From the NCBI RefSeq assembly GCF_002327085.1, contig NZ_CP023429.1, positions 806,001 through 870,000 of the forward strand: 64,000 bases of DNA. Reading direction: 5' to 3'. Below, piece by piece: positions 19,582 to 31,237 of the stretch; position 1 is the stretch's first letter, and each line of letters starts with the position of its first letter. Both the position numbers and the translations under genes were made by a program. A model generated the notes under the pieces. That model was not told the DNA's origin. It was given only the letters and a program-made list of their open reading frames with translations, and did not search any database. The DNA comes from Neisseria weixii (GTDB taxonomy: Bacteria > Pseudomonadota > Gammaproteobacteria > Burkholderiales > Neisseriaceae).

Positions 19582-19887
19582 TTAGTTAGCAGCAGAAGTG
19601 GCGGCTTCGGCAGCAGAGGCGGCAGCGTCGGTTGCAGAAGCAGCAGCAGAAGCGGCTTGAGTAGCAGCTTGAGAAGCTTCAGAAGCGGCTTCAACAGTAG
19701 CTTCGGTAGTAGCAGAAGCGGCTTCAGTAGCAGCAGAAGCCGCAGCGTCAGCAGCAGCTTCGGCAGCAACAGAAGCAGCAGAAGCAGCAGAAGCGGCTTC
19801 AACAGCAGCTTCTTTAGCCGGCTCAGAACCACCACAAGCAGCCAAAGTCAAAGATAACAAAGCAGCAGCGAACAATGAATTTTTCAT
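19582..19887 (-). CDS. Alanine-rich low-complexity lipoprotein
   Basis: The ATG at 19887 follows AAGAAGG. The signal peptide MKNSLFAAALLSLTLAAC ends in a lipobox (LAAC, Cys18), so the mature protein is lipid-anchored. The remaining 83 residues are almost only Ala with Glu, Ser and Thr (patterns such as EAASAAS and ATEAASAT), predicting one long amphipathic or coiled helix. Total length is 101 residues. Function is unknown; similar Ala-rich lipoproteins occur in neisseriae. The repeated GCAGCAGAAGC codons could allow length variation. Its leader carries a terminator-like hairpin. Confidence 0.8.
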   Translation of the reverse strand: MKNSLFAAALLSLTLAACGGSEPAKEAAVEAASAASAASVAAEAAADAAASAATEAASATTEATVEAASEASQAATQAASAAASATDAAASAAEAATSAAN

Positions 19888-19914
19888 TTTATAACCTTCT
19901 TTTTTAAATCGATT

Positions 19915-19990
19915 TAAGTAAAAACTAAAAAACGGCCGCATAGCGGCCTCTTACAGTAGAAATTCATTCCTGAATTTTCTTAATTATGCC
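19915..19990 (-). promoter_or_regulatory. Terminator-like leader of the Ala-rich lipoprotein gene, possible short RNA
   Basis: On the minus strand GGCCGC-TAT-GCGGCC (19948-19934) is followed by TTTTTTAGTTTTTA, an efficient-looking terminator only about 45 bases before the lipoprotein ATG, leaving no room for a promoter after it. A second small hairpin (AAATTCA-GGAA-TGAATTT) lies upstream. A plausible promoter is TTGCAA-17-CATAAT, centred near 19995. This would suit attenuation of the lipoprotein gene or a short leader RNA. Confidence 0.5.
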
Positions 19991-20417
19991 CCACCGTATA
20001 AGCCATTGCAACGGCGTGAAATTAAGAGAGAGAGCGCAGAATGAATTACTTAGTTTGATAAAATAACAAAATAGTTCCGGATTTTTGGAAATTTTGTAAC
20101 AATTATCCATAAAATTCCGATTAAATATTTTTGAATTCAACTATTTATTATCTTGCTTGAAGGTGTTTGTGACAAAATCGTGAAAATTTTGGCAAAGTGT
20201 TAAAATTTGAGAAGTTTTTGCCATTTTGTTGTGGAAAAACAACAACAAATATTAATTATTAATTTGTAAAAAGTGGCGTTTTAATTTGCAAGTGGTGGAA
20301 GATGGTGCTTGCCGGCTTTCTTCGGTGCCGCCAGTCAGGATGACACACTTCAAGCAGCGGCTCTGTGTTAGAATGCAGCTTGTATCAACTGTGGTAACAA
20401 TTAACAAGGACGACAAA
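19991..20417. other. AT-rich intergenic region
   Basis: Very A/T-rich, with no convincing gene. It should contain the lipoprotein promoter (minus) and the slyD promoter (plus; TTAGAAT near 20369 is a candidate -10). Confidence 0.5.
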
Positions 20418-20897
20418 ATGGCGATTGCTAAAAATTCAGTAGTATCCCTGCATTATGAAATGTACGATGCCAACAACCAATTATTGGATAAAACCGAAGA
20501 GCCGATCGTGTATCTGCACGGTGGCTATGATGGTATTTTCCCATTGGTTGAAGAAGCATTACACGGCAAAAATGTCGGTGAGACCGTAGAAGTGGCATTG
20601 TCGCCTGATGATGCGTTTGGCGAACAAGATCCGGAATTGGTGCGCATTGAAGATGTCGGTGTGTTCCCGGTTGAAGTTGAAGTGGGCATGATGTTTGAAG
20701 CCGATGATCCAGAAACTGGCGAAGTATTGATTTACCGCGTGACCGATGTGGCTGACGGTAAAGCTGTGGTTGATGGCAACCATCCTTTGGCCGGCATGAA
20801 AGTGTTGTTTAAAGCGACAGTCGAAGGTATCCGTGAAGCGTCTGCTGAAGAAATCGAACACGGCCATGTACATGGTCCGCATGGTCACCAACACTAA
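20418..20897 (+). CDS. slyD: FKBP-type peptidyl-prolyl isomerase, SlyD type
   Basis: I start at the ATG at 20418 (MAIAKNSVVSLHYEMYDANNQLLDKTEE) because AAGGA lies just upstream and this is where SlyD proteins begin; the longer frame from 20286 has no support. The 159 residues contain an FKBP domain interrupted by the insert-in-flap chaperone domain (DPELVRIEDVGVFPVEVEVGMMFEAD) and end in a His-rich tail (HGHVHGPHGHQH) that can bind nickel or zinc. It catalyses proline isomerisation and acts as a chaperone in the cytoplasm. Confidence 0.93.
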   Translation: MAIAKNSVVSLHYEMYDANNQLLDKTEEPIVYLHGGYDGIFPLVEEALHGKNVGETVEVALSPDDAFGEQDPELVRIEDVGVFPVEVEVGMMFEADDPETGEVLIYRVTDVADGKAVVDGNHPLAGMKVLFKATVEGIREASAEEIEHGHVHGPHGHQH

Positions 20898-20916
20898 TTT
20901 GTGAACGGATGATAAA

Positions 20917-20963
20917 GGCCGTCTGAAAAGTTTTGACCTGTGTGTCGAACCCTTCAGACGGCC
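20917..20963 (+). terminator. Uptake-sequence terminator after slyD
   Basis: GGCCGTCTGAA and TTCAGACGGCC flank a 25-base loop, with CTTTGG after. Confidence 0.65.
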
Positions 20964-21145
20964 TTTGGTCTGATTGGTGCATCCAAACAGCTGATTGAAA
21001 AGATTATCAAATTTTGGCTTAAATCAAATCAAGCTGAGAAAAATGCGCTTTAGAGGCGGCCTACGTCGAATTACATATTTGATGCCGCGCAATCTATATT
21101 AAGATTAGCTTCACACACCCTTAACCGCAACGGCAGATTTACGCG

Positions 21146-23150
21146 ATGAACTTATTAGAAACACAAGCCGGCGAACACGGCATTGATTTAGGTTTTTACG
21201 ACATCGGCGGCGTGTACCACGAAACCATGCCCGAAGTTTTGCAGGCTATCCTTCAAGTTTTACAGCAAACCGATGTTTCAGACGGCCTGTTTGCTGATAC
21301 CTTAGTTGCAAGCGAGCAGGAAGTGCAAACTCTAGGCTTGCCTGCAACATTTCATTCAGCCGCAGAATGCCGTTTAGAAAACGAAGCTGGTGAAAGCTGG
21401 GTTTTAAATGCCTATGATGACAATGGCAACGTGCGGGTGGCTTTGCCCGAGTTGGCTTCCGGCTATTATGTATTGTCAGCCGGAACTGATGGTGCGGCGG
21501 TGAAACTGCGTTTGATTGTGGCGCCGAAATCGGTTTATCAGCCCAAAGCGCTTTCAGACGGACTGAGGATGAACGGCCTGACCACGCATCTTTACAGCTT
21601 GCGTTCCGAACGCAACTGGGGCATAGGCGACTTTACCGATTTGGCCGATTTGATGGTTTTTGCGGCCGGACAGCAATTGGATTTTATCGGCATCAATCCG
21701 CTGCATGCGCTGTTTACCAGCCGTCCGGCTTATGCCAGCCCGTATAGTCCGTCATCGCGTGAATGGCTTAATCCGATTTATTTGGATGTTGCCAAGGTCG
21801 CTGCGTTCAACTATGGCGAAAAAGCCAAAAAGTGGTTGGAGCAGCCGAATATCCAGCAACGCATCGCCGCCTTGCGCGTGACCGATACTGTCACCTATAC
21901 CGCCGTTTGGGCGTTTAAACGCGATGCGCTGCAATTGGCATTTAACGCGTTTGAAAAAGAAACGTGTGAAGAAGCCCAACGCGAGCGCGAAGCCTTTGCC
22001 GCTTTTGCCGCTGAAAAAGGCGAAGCTTTGCGCGGTTTCGGCTTGTTTGAAGCCTTAGATCAATATTACAACCAACCGGGTGAGATTGGTTGGACATCGT
22101 GGCCGTCTGAATACCAGGATCCGCAGAGTGAAGCGGTACGGAATTTTGCCAAAGGACACGAACGCGAAATCCGTTTTTATATGTGGCTGCAATGGCTGTG
22201 CGCGCAACAATTGGCCGAAGTGAACCAAGCTGCACAAAAATACGGTGTGAAGCTGGGTATTTACGGCGATTTGGCTGTCGGTGTGGCGCGCGGCGGCTCG
22301 GATACTTGGCTCAACCGCCGCGATTACTGCATGGATATGTCGGTCGGCGCGCCGCCGGATCCGTTGGGGCCGACCGGTCAAAACTGGAATCTGCCACCGC
22401 TGAATCCTTATATGCTCAAACACGGCGGCTATGAAAAATTCGCCCAATTATTGCGTGCAAACATGCGGTTATACGGCGTGTTGCGTATCGATCATGTGAT
22501 GGCTTTGTGCCGCCTGTGGTGGATTGTGGGCAGCCAAACCGCCGATCACGGCACGTATGTGCATTACGATGCCGAAGCGATGTTTGCCATTTTGGCTTTG
22601 GAAAGCCAACGCCATCAATGCGTGATTATCGGCGAAGACTTGGGCACGGTGCCGGATCAGGCACGGGAATTGCTCTACCGCTATCAGGTGTATGCCTATA
22701 AAGTGGTGTATTTCAGCCAAAATGCACAAGGTTTCGAGTGGCCGCAAGATTATCCGCATCAAGCGATTGCGGTCATCAGTACCACGACGTGGCACCGCTG
22801 GCTGCCTATTGGACCGGTAAAGATTTGGCCACGATGCACCGTTTGGGTACGATTGCCGATGGCAAAGCATTTCAGACGGCCTTGCAACAGCGCGAACACG
22901 ATAAAGCCGATTTGTTTGCTAAATTAAAACAAAGCCGCTGTTTGGCGGAAGATGCCGATATGCCGTCTGAAATGACCGAAGATTTGATGAGCGCGGTGCA
23001 TCGCTATGCTGCACAAACCGGGTGCAAACTGCTTGCCCTGCAATTAGAAAACCTGCTGGGTATGAGCGATAACCTCAATGTGCCGGGCGTGGCCGAAGGT
23101 TATCCGAATTGGGCGCGCAAAATGCCGGTAACGCTGGAAGATTTCCCTAA
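21146..23150 (+). pseudogene. malQ: 4-alpha-glucanotransferase (amylomaltase), frameshifted
   Basis: MalQ is a GH77 enzyme that moves glucan chains between maltodextrins. The first frame from 21146 carries TTHLYSLRSERNWGIGDFTDL, the nucleophile Asp in VLRIDHVMALCRLWW and the acid/base Glu in IIGEDLGTVPDQA. Near 22781 one C is missing (ACCAC for ACCCAC), and the conserved STHD-APLAAYW continues in the next frame to [15 protein letters not shown] and [14 protein letters not shown]. In the sequence as given this frame runs into glgB without a stop. If one more C were missing at 23146, MalQ would end TTC-CCC-TAA at 23150, where MalQ proteins normally end. Confidence 0.85.
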
Positions 23151-23196
23151 ACACCGCTTGATGAGCGGACAACTTGCCATGATTGACGAGGTACGC

Positions 23197-25461
23197 ATGA
23201 AGAAAAACAGCCACACCAAGACTTACCACGAGCTGGATTCCGTCGAACGCGACACGGTCGAGAGCCTGTTTTTGGCGACGCACAATGATTTGTTTGCTTA
23301 TCTGGGCCGACACCGTTTGGCAGAAGGTGATGAAGTGGTGCGTACGCTGTTTCCGGGAGCGTTTAGTGTGGACATCGTCAACCGCCACGACGGTAAATTG
23401 ATCAGACCGTCTGAAAAAATCGATGAACGAGGCTTCTTCGTGGCCGTGTTGCCGGAAGATGCGCCTGACTATGCGTTGAGTGTGAAATACAGCGAACATG
23501 GTGAAGCCGTCCTCGAAGAAGATGTATATCGTTTCGGTACAGCCCTGCAGGATATGGATTCATGGTTATTGGCGGAAGGCAAGCATTTGCGGCCGTATGA
23601 AACCTTGGGCGCGCACTTTGCCGAAGTGGACGGTGTGAAGGGTGTGAGCTTCGCTGTGTGGGCGCCGAATGCGCAGCGCGTGTCGGTGATTGGTGAGTTT
23701 AACCAATGGGACGGCCGCCGCCATGTAATGCGTTTCCATCGCGACAACGGTATTTGGGAGATGTTTATCCCGGGCATCAAGCTCAACGATTTATACCGCT
23801 TTGAAATCCGCGATATCCACGGCAATGTACGCCAAAAAACCGACCCATATGCTTTCGGCGCCGAATTACGCCCGGGTACGGCTTCGGTAGTGCGCGGTTT
23901 GCCGGATAAAGTGGCCGAACCGGAGTTTCGCGCCCGCGCCAACGCCATTGATGCGCCGATCAGCATTTATGAAGTGCATTTGGGTTCGTGGAAGCGCAAT
24001 CCGGAAAACAATTTTTGGCTGACGTATGAGCAGTTGGCAACCGAATTAGTGGCGTATGTGAAAGACATGGGCTTTACCCACATCGAACTGTTGCCCATTT
24101 CGGAATATCCGTTTGACGGTTCGTGGGGTTATCAAGCAACGGGCCTGTATGCGCCGACCAGCCGTTTCGGTTCGCCCGACGAATTGCGTGCCTTGATTAA
24201 AGCGGCGCACGATGCGGGCATTTGCGTGATTCTCGACTGGGTGGCCGGCCATTTTCCGGTGGACGACCACGGTTTGAACAAGTTCGACGGTACGGCTTTA
24301 TACGAACACGCCGACCCGCGCGAAGGCTATCATCAGGATTGGAACACGCTGATTTACAACTTCGGCCGAAACGAAGTGAAAAACTTCCTACAAGGCAATG
24401 CGTTGTATTGGATTGAGCGTTTCGGTTTCGACGGTTTGCGCGTGGATGCAATCGCCTCGATGATTAACCGCGATTATTCGCGCAAAGAAGGCGAGTGGAT
24501 TCCGAACCGATACGGCGGCAATGAGAACTTGGAAGCGATTGCATTTTTGCATGACACCAATACCATGTTGAAAACGGAAGTGCCGAATTCGACACAAATC
24601 GCCGAAGATTCGACTTCTTTCCCGAATGTGACGCGTCAAGAAGGTTTGAATTTCAGCTACAAATGGAACATGGGCTGGATGAACGACACCTTGCGCTATA
24701 TGCAGGAAGACCCGATCAACCGCAAATACCACCACGATAAAATCACCTTTGCCATGATGTATCAATACAGCGAAAACTTCGTGTTGCCACTGTCGCATGA
24801 TGAAGTGGTGCACGGTAAATATTCGCTGTTGGGGCGTATGCCGGGCGATTGCTGGCAGCAGTTTGCCAACTTACGCGCTTATTACGGTTTTATGTTCGGT
24901 TTCCCGGGCAAGAAATTACTGTTTATGGGCAATGAATTTGCGCAAGGCCGCGAGTGGGATTACAACGAAGGCTTGGATTGGCATTTACTGGAAGAAGAAG
25001 GAGGGTGGCATAAAGGCATGCAGGATTATGTGCGCGATTTGAACCACATTTATCAAGCCAATGCACCGCTGTATCAGCTTGACCAATGGCCGGAAGGCTT
25101 TGAATGGCTGGTAACCGACGACGGCAACAATTCGATTTTTGTATTTGAACGCCGCGACCGCGAAGGTAATACCATCATTGTCATCAGCAACTTCACACCG
25201 GTGGTGCACGATGCTTACCGCTTCGGCGTGAACCAGGCGGGTGTGTATCATGAAATCATGAATTCCGACCATACCGCCTATAAAGGCAGCGGCGTGAGTG
25301 CGGGCAAGGAAGTGGCGAGTGAAGAAGTCGCATCACACGGCAAACCGAATTCGCTGTCGGTAAAAATTCCACCGTTGGCCACCGTATATTTGTATAAAGC
25401 CGCCGATAAACCTGAGATGCTTGAAATAGGAGAGCCTGAAAGCGATTCTGTTGAAGAATAA
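23197..25461 (+). CDS. glgB: 1,4-alpha-glucan branching enzyme
   Basis: GlgB (754 residues from 23197) makes alpha-1,6 branches in glycogen. I chose the ATG at 23197 because CGAGG lies five bases before it and the N-terminus ([13 protein letters not shown]) then has normal length. It has the N1 domain, the carbohydrate-binding module ([26 protein letters not shown]), and GH13 motifs [20 protein letters not shown] (nucleophile Asp), IAEDSTSFP (Glu) and [12 protein letters not shown]. As read here the upstream malQ frame is continuous with it (see findings). A 150-base gap separates it from glgX. Confidence 0.94.
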   Translation: MKKNSHTKTYHELDSVERDTVESLFLATHNDLFAYLGRHRLAEGDEVVRTLFPGAFSVDIVNRHDGKLIRPSEKIDERGFFVAVLPEDAPDYALSVKYSEHGEAVLEEDVYRFGTALQDMDSWLLAEGKHLRPYETLGAHFAEVDGVKGVSFAVWAPNAQRVSVIGEFNQWDGRRHVMRFHRDNGIWEMFIPGIKLNDLYRFEIRDIHGNVRQKTDPYAFGAELRPGTASVVRGLPDKVAEPEFRARANAIDAPISIYEVHLGSWKRNPENNFWLTYEQLATELVAYVKDMGFTHIELLPISEYPFDGSWGYQATGLYAPTSRFGSPDELRALIKAAHDAGICVILDWVAGHFPVDDHGLNKFDGTALYEHADPREGYHQDWNTLIYNFGRNEVKNFLQGNALYWIERFGFDGLRVDAIASMINRDYSRKEGEWIPNRYGGNENLEAIAFLHDTNTMLKTEVPNSTQIAEDSTSFPNVTRQEGLNFSYKWNMGWMNDTLRYMQEDPINRKYHHDKITFAMMYQYSENFVLPLSHDEVVHGKYSLLGRMPGDCWQQFANLRAYYGFMFGFPGKKLLFMGNEFAQGREWDYNEGLDWHLLEEEGGWHKGMQDYVRDLNHIYQANAPLYQLDQWPEGFEWLVTDDGNNSIFVFERRDREGNTIIVISNFTPVVHDAYRFGVNQAGVYHEIMNSDHTAYKGSGVSAGKEVASEEVASHGKPNSLSVKIPPLATVYLYKAADKPEMLEIGEPESDSVEE

Positions 25462-25611
25462 GCAAGTTTTATCGGATACCGCTGTTTCAGAGGCCGCCTG
25501 AAACAGCGGTTTAGGCTGAATGCACTATGGCAGTATTGATGTTGGTAGGTTCAGACGGCCTAATCACCGCATCATCAGTTTGAATCAATAAGTTGGAATA
25601 AGGTAAGTGAT

Positions 25612-27604
25612 ATGAATGCCGAAGCATGGCATATTGAAGCAGGCCGCCCGTATCCTTTGGGCGTGTTTTTGCAGGAAACGGGGTCAATTTTGCTGTATTT
25701 TCGTATTACGCACAATCGGTTGAATTGTGTTTGTTTGATGGGGAAAAAGAAACGCGCTTAGAGCTGCCTTGCCGTTCGGGCACGGTGTTTTACGGCTTTG
25801 TACCTGGTGTCAAAGCAGGACAGCGCTACGGTTTTCGCGTGTACGGGCAGGGGTATGGCGCATATTGCGCTTTTTTCAATCCGCAAAAGCTGTTGATTGA
25901 TCCTTATTCGAAGCAGGTTGACGGGGTACCGCGCTACCGCGATGCCAAAGAACTGGCGTGGTTCCATCATTCAGACGGCCGTGATAATGCCGCCATTGCA
26001 CCCAAAAGCGTGGTGGTGCCGCCTTCAGATTTCGATTGGGGTGATGACCTCCATCCCGATATTGCTTGGAATGACACGGTGATTTATGAAGCGCATGTCA
26101 AAGGACTCACCAAACAATTCCCCGATTTGGCATACGCCGGTACCTATCAAGCATTGTCGGATAAACGCGTGATTGCCTATTTGCAACAATTGGGCATCAC
26201 TACGATTGAGTTGCTGCCGATACATCAGCATTTAGACGAATACCATTTGCAGAAAATGGGTTTGTCGAACTATTGGGGCTACAACACTTATTCGCATTTT
26301 GCGGTAGAACCCGATTACGCGGCTAATCCCGACAATGCCGCCGACGAATTCAGGCAGGCAGTCAAAGCTTTGCATGCGGCCGGTATCGAAGTGATTTTGG
26401 ATGTGGTCTACAATCACACTGCCGAACAAGACATTGAAGGGCCGACCTTATGTCAACGCGGCATGGATAATTCGTTGTGGTATTGGCAAGACGGGCAGTA
26501 TGAATATGAAAACTGGTCGGGCTGTGGCAATACGCTCAAAGTGGTGAACCGTGACATCAGCCGCTGGGTGATGGACAGCCTGCGCTATTGGGTGGAAGAA
26601 TTTCATGTTGACGGCTTCCGTTTTGATTTGGGTACGATTTTAGGCCGCGAACCGGACTTTAAAACTTATGGCCGCTTCTTCAATATGCTGTTTCAAGATC
26701 CGCTGTTGGCCGGCCGTAAAATGATTGCCGAAGCGTGGGACATTGGTGAAGACGGTTACCATGTCGGCAAATTTCCACAACCTTTTGCGAATGGAACGGC
26801 TTATTCCGCGATGATATGCGCGCGTTTTGGAGTTGGGAAAACGGTAATCTCGGCGCATTTTCCGAGCGTTTGTCGGGCTCTGCCGATATGTTTAATCACA
26901 GCGAGCGATTGCCTTCGGCCGGCATCAATTTCATCACCGCGCACGATGGTTTCACCTTGCAGGATTTGGTGAGCTACAACGAAAAACACAACGAACCCAA
27001 CGGCGAGCTAAACCGCGACGGTCACAATGAAAACTTCAGCTACAACCACGGTGTGGAAGGCGAGAGCGATGATCCGTATGTATTACAGTCGCGCCAATAC
27101 ACCGCCAAAGCTTTGCTGGCATCGCTTTTTTTATCTGCCGGCACGCCGATGTTGCTTTCCGGCGACGAATTCGGCAACAGCCAGCGGGGCAACAACAACG
27201 GCTACTGCCAAGACAATGCCACGACATGGCTGGATTGGCCGTCTGAAACGCACGTGTTACAGGAATACGTGCATGATTTGATTGAAATACGCAAACAAAT
27301 CAAATCATTAAATGCAGATGAATGGTGGAATAAAACGCACGTTACTTGGCTTAATTCAGACGGCCTTGAAATGACGGATAAATGCTGGAATGACCACACC
27401 GTAAAAGCCATGCAGGTTTTGCTGGATGACGAATGGCTGTTGTTGGTTAACGGCAAGCGTAGTACGCAGTTATTTAACCTACCTCAAGGAAGTTGGAAAG
27501 TTTCTTGCGTACCATCTGAGAAATTTAATTACGAACCGTTTTCCTGGCAATGCGAAGTGTCGCACATGGGTATATGGGTTTTACGCAAAGCGAATAAAGC
27601 ATAG
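25612..27604 (+). pseudogene. glgX: Glycogen debranching enzyme GlgX, two frameshifts in this sequence
   Basis: Starting at the ATG at 25612 (MNAEAWHIEAGRPYPLGVF), the frame slips near 25680 (one G lost from a run of five) and again near 26789 (GCG-AAT for GCG-GAA). The joined protein has about 664 residues. GH13 motifs are present: LDVVYNHTAE, VDGFRFDLGTIL (nucleophile Asp), MIAEAWDIG (acid/base Glu) and FITAHDGFTLQDLVSYN. GlgX removes short alpha-1,6 branches left by glycogen phosphorylase, matching glgP next door. Both losses are one base, so the gene is likely intact in the organism. Confidence 0.88.
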
Positions 27605-27879
27605 ATTTTAATAGTGTTTTAATAGAAGCTCAGGTAAAATCGACGCATATCGGTTCTATTCGGCTCAAGATTTCTTAGATGTTGGCTGAGGCTGTCTGAG
27701 AGTATGGGCCTATAGAAAGATACACCGTCTGCCTAAATTTAAACTGTTTTGTAGTTTTCTATCGGATTGTTTGTTGGATTTTATTTAACCGATTTTCCTG
27801 TTTTTTGTCGTCTGAAACGTTTTAGACGGCCTGATTTCATTTACCGTGTTTTGAAACACACGAAAAAAGAAAGGCTGCC

Positions 27880-30359
27880 ATGGCTCCGAAACTTCCTATC
27901 TCAGGCTACGATTATGTTATGCCGAAACCGGATGCAGAAACCATCCGAAAATCCATTGTTTACAAACTGATTTTTATTTTGGGTGTCGATCCGAAAGATG
28001 CCGACGAGCATCAATGGCTGAATGCCGCCATGTTGGCTGCGCGTGACTTGATTGCCGAGGATTTCCTCAAAACCCGTCGCGCCCATATCGAAAACAGCAA
28101 GCGCATGGTTTACTACCTTTCTATGGAATTCTTGTTAGGCCGATCATTTGTCAATGCCTTGATTAACGAAGGTGTGTACGCAGAATTCGAAGAAGCATTC
28201 AAACAATTGGACAAAGAATTTTCCGACGTGTGCGAGCAAGAACAAGATCCGGGCTTGGGTAACGGCGGTTTGGGCCGATTGGCTGCGTGTTTCTTGGATT
28301 CGTTGGCTACCTTGCGCATTCCGGCCATGGGTTACGGCATCCGCTATCAATACGGTATGTTCAAGCAGGAAATCGTTGACGGCCAACAGGTTGAGAAACC
28401 GGATTTGTGGCTGGATCAGGATTTGGCATGGCAGTTTGCCCGTCCGAACAAACAATATGCGGTCAGCTTTGGCGGCCAAGTGTTGAATATGGGGACAAAA
28501 AGGAATGGCATCCGAGCGAAGAAATTTCGGCTTGGGCTTATGACGAAATTATTCCGGGTTATGGTGGCGACGTGGCCAATCCATTGCGTTTGTGGGCTGC
28601 ACATGCCGGTAATCTGTTTGATTTGGCCGACTTTAACCGCGGCGACTATGCATCTGCCGTGCGCGCGCAAAACAGTGATGAAAACATTTCCCGCGTTTTG
28701 TATCCGAACGATTCGACCGAAAGCGGCCGCGAATTGCGTTTGAAACAAGAATATTTCTTGGTTTCCGCTTCCGTGCAAGACATCATTGCACGCCATAAAT
28801 GCCGTTTAGCAAATATCCGTAACTTGGCCGACGAAGTAGCAATTCACTTGAACGATACCCATCCGGTGTTGGCGATTCCTGAATTGATGCGCATTTTGAT
28901 TGATGAAGAAGGCTTGTCTTGGACTGAAGCATGGAATATTTCCTGCAAAGTGTTCTCTTACACCAACCACACCTTGATGAGCGAAGCTTTGGAAACTTGG
29001 TCGGTAGATTTGATGGGTCGTCTGCTGCCGCGCCACTTGGACATCATCTTTGAAATCAATGCCTACTTCCTGAATGCCTTGCGCGCGATTGGTAATTTTG
29101 ATGATGAATTTGTACGTCGCGTGTCGATTATTGACGAAACCCACGGCCGCCGCGTGCGCATGGGCTGGTTGGCAGTGATTGGTTCGCACAAAGTCAACGG
29201 CGTGGCCAAAATCCACTCTGATTTGATGGTCAACACCATTTTTGCCGACTTCGCCAAAATCTTCCCGGAACGCTTCACCAATGTTACCAACGGTGTGACT
29301 CCGCGCCGCTGGATTAATATTGCCAATCCGGCATTGACTGCATTCTTGGACAAACATTTGGGCGAACAAGATTGGCGTTTGCATTTGGATAATTTGGTGA
29401 AATTGAACGACAAAGCCGATGATGCACAAGTTCAAGCCGAATTTGCCGAAGTAAAAAAAGCTGCAAAAGTACGCTTGGCCGACTACATCGAAAAAGAGCT
29501 GGACATCAAAGTCAATCCTGAAGCTTTGTTCGACATTCAAATCAAACGAATCCACGAGTACAAACGCCAAGCGTTGAATGTGATGCACATTGTCGACCGC
29601 TACAACAAAATCTTGGAAAATCCGGATGCCGATTGGCAGCCGCGTGTGTTTATCTTTGCCGGTAAAGCCGCCTCGGCTTATTACATGGCGAAGAAAATCA
29701 TCCGCTTGATTAACGATGTGGCCAAATTCATCAACAACGACAGCCGCATCCGCGATTTGATTAAAGTGGTGTACATCCCGAACTACAGCGTGAGCTTGGC
29801 ACAAATCATCATTCCTGCTGCCGACTTACACGAACAGATTTCATTGGCTGGAACTGAAGCCTCAGGAACCAGTAACATGAAATTTGCTCTGAACGGTGCG
29901 ATTTGTATGGGTACTTTGGACGGCGCGAACGTAGAAATTCTGGATAAAGTCGGTGCAGAACACTGCTACATATTCGGTAATACGGTTGAACAAGTGGAAG
30001 AAATTCGCCGCAATGGTTACGATCCATTGAGTTACATCGAACAAGACCATGACTTGCGCCGTGTGGTGAATCAAATCAGCCATGGCACGTTCTCACCGGA
30101 AGAGCCGACCCGCTATAACGATGTTTTACAGCCTTATGGCGACCATTACCAATTGATGGCTGATTTCCGCAGCTACATTGATACGCAAGCCAAAGCAGAT
30201 ATGCATTTCAAAGACAAAGCCGCTTGGAACCGTTCTGCTTTGATTAACATTGCCAACATGGGCTTCTTCTCATCAGACCGTTCGATTGCCGATTATTGTC
30301 GCGATATTTGGTATATCAAACCGTTGACTGAAAAAGAGTTGCCACGTCGTCCTGAATAA
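27880..30359 (+). pseudogene. glgP: Glycogen/maltodextrin phosphorylase, one frameshift in this sequence
   Basis: The protein begins MAPKLPISGYDYVMPKPDAETIRKSIVYKL at 27880. Near 28485 one G is missing (TTG-AAT for TTG-GAA), and the rest reads in the next frame ([20 protein letters not shown]). Joined length is about 826 residues. Conserved parts include [32 protein letters not shown] and the pyridoxal-phosphate lysine in [25 protein letters not shown]. It releases glucose-1-phosphate from glycogen. It closes the malQ-glgB-glgX-glgP cluster; glgA and glgC are not in the window. Confidence 0.9.
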
Positions 30360-30373
30360 GATGCGATGCAATA

Positions 30374-30404
30374 GGCCGTCTGAAAGCAAAACTTTCAGAC
30401 GGCC
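30374..30404. terminator. Bidirectional uptake-sequence terminator between glgP and clpP
   Basis: GGCCGTCTGAAAG and CTTTCAGACGGCC pair over 13 bases between two convergent genes; T runs lie on both sides. Confidence 0.8.
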
Positions 30405-30424
30405 TATTTTAATGTATAACGACT

Positions 30425-31054
30425 TTAATTGATTTCTGCCAACAATGCTTTGCGGCTTTCCAATACCTGATCGATTAAGCCGTATTCTTTGGCTTCATCG
30501 GCAGACATGTAATTGTCGCGGTCGGTATCGCGTTGCAAATCAGCCAAATCGCGATCGCAATGTTTGGCCAGCAGCCGGTTGAGTTTTTCTTTAATCTTAA
30601 TCAGCTCTTTAGCATGAATTTCAATGTCAGATGCTTGGCCGGATAAGCCACCGTGAATCAACGGTTGGTGAATCATTATGCGGCTGTTCGGCAAGGCAAA
30701 GCGCTTGCCTTTTTCACCGGCGGAAAGCAAAAATGCACCCATGCTGGCAGCTTGGCCCAAGCACAGGGTTGATACGTTAGGCTTAATGAAATTCATGGTG
30801 TCATAAATCGACATACCCGCGGTTACCGAGCCTCCCGGAGAATTGATATAGAAATAAATATCCTTATCTGGATTTTCGCTTTCTAAAAACAGCAATTGCG
30901 CCACCACCAAATTGGCCGATTCGTCGGTTACGGGGCCGACCAAAAACACAATACGTTCTTTCAGCAGGCGGGAATAAATATCGAAAGCACGTTCGCCACG
31001 GCCGCTTTGTTCGATAACGGTGGGAACGAGATAGTTTTGAATGTCTGGAGTCAT
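30425..31054 (-). CDS. clpP: ATP-dependent Clp protease proteolytic subunit
   Basis: I start at the ATG at 31054 ([31 protein letters not shown]), the usual ClpP start, giving 209 residues. The Ser-His-Asp triad is visible: Ser in [11 protein letters not shown], His in [14 protein letters not shown] and Asp in DRDNYM. ClpP forms a 14-subunit chamber that degrades proteins fed by ClpX or ClpA. tig lies upstream on the same strand, the common tig-clpP arrangement. Confidence 0.96.
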   Translation of the reverse strand: MTPDIQNYLVPTVIEQSGRGERAFDIYSRLLKERIVFLVGPVTDESANLVVAQLLFLESENPDKDIYFYINSPGGSVTAGMSIYDTMNFIKPNVSTLCLGQAASMGAFLLSAGEKGKRFALPNSRIMIHQPLIHGGLSGQASDIEIHAKELIKIKEKLNRLLAKHCDRDLADLQRDTDRDNYMSADEAKEYGLIDQVLESRKALLAEIN

Positions 31055-31237
31055 GCGGGCTTTTCCTGTAAGGTAAGTGATATGGAAATCAGTAAAATAT
31101 CTTTTCTGCAAATGGTGCCAAATGGCCGACATTTCAATTTAATAAACTTGAATATTAATGTACTGGATAAATAAAAGCACCAAAGCGCGCTTTGCGCCGC
31201 TTCAGTGCTTTGATGATGTTATGTTTCAAACGGCAGA

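Noticed and set aside
20286..20417. N-terminal extension of SlyD
   Set aside because: It lacks a ribosome-binding site and similarity; the ATG at 20418 has both.
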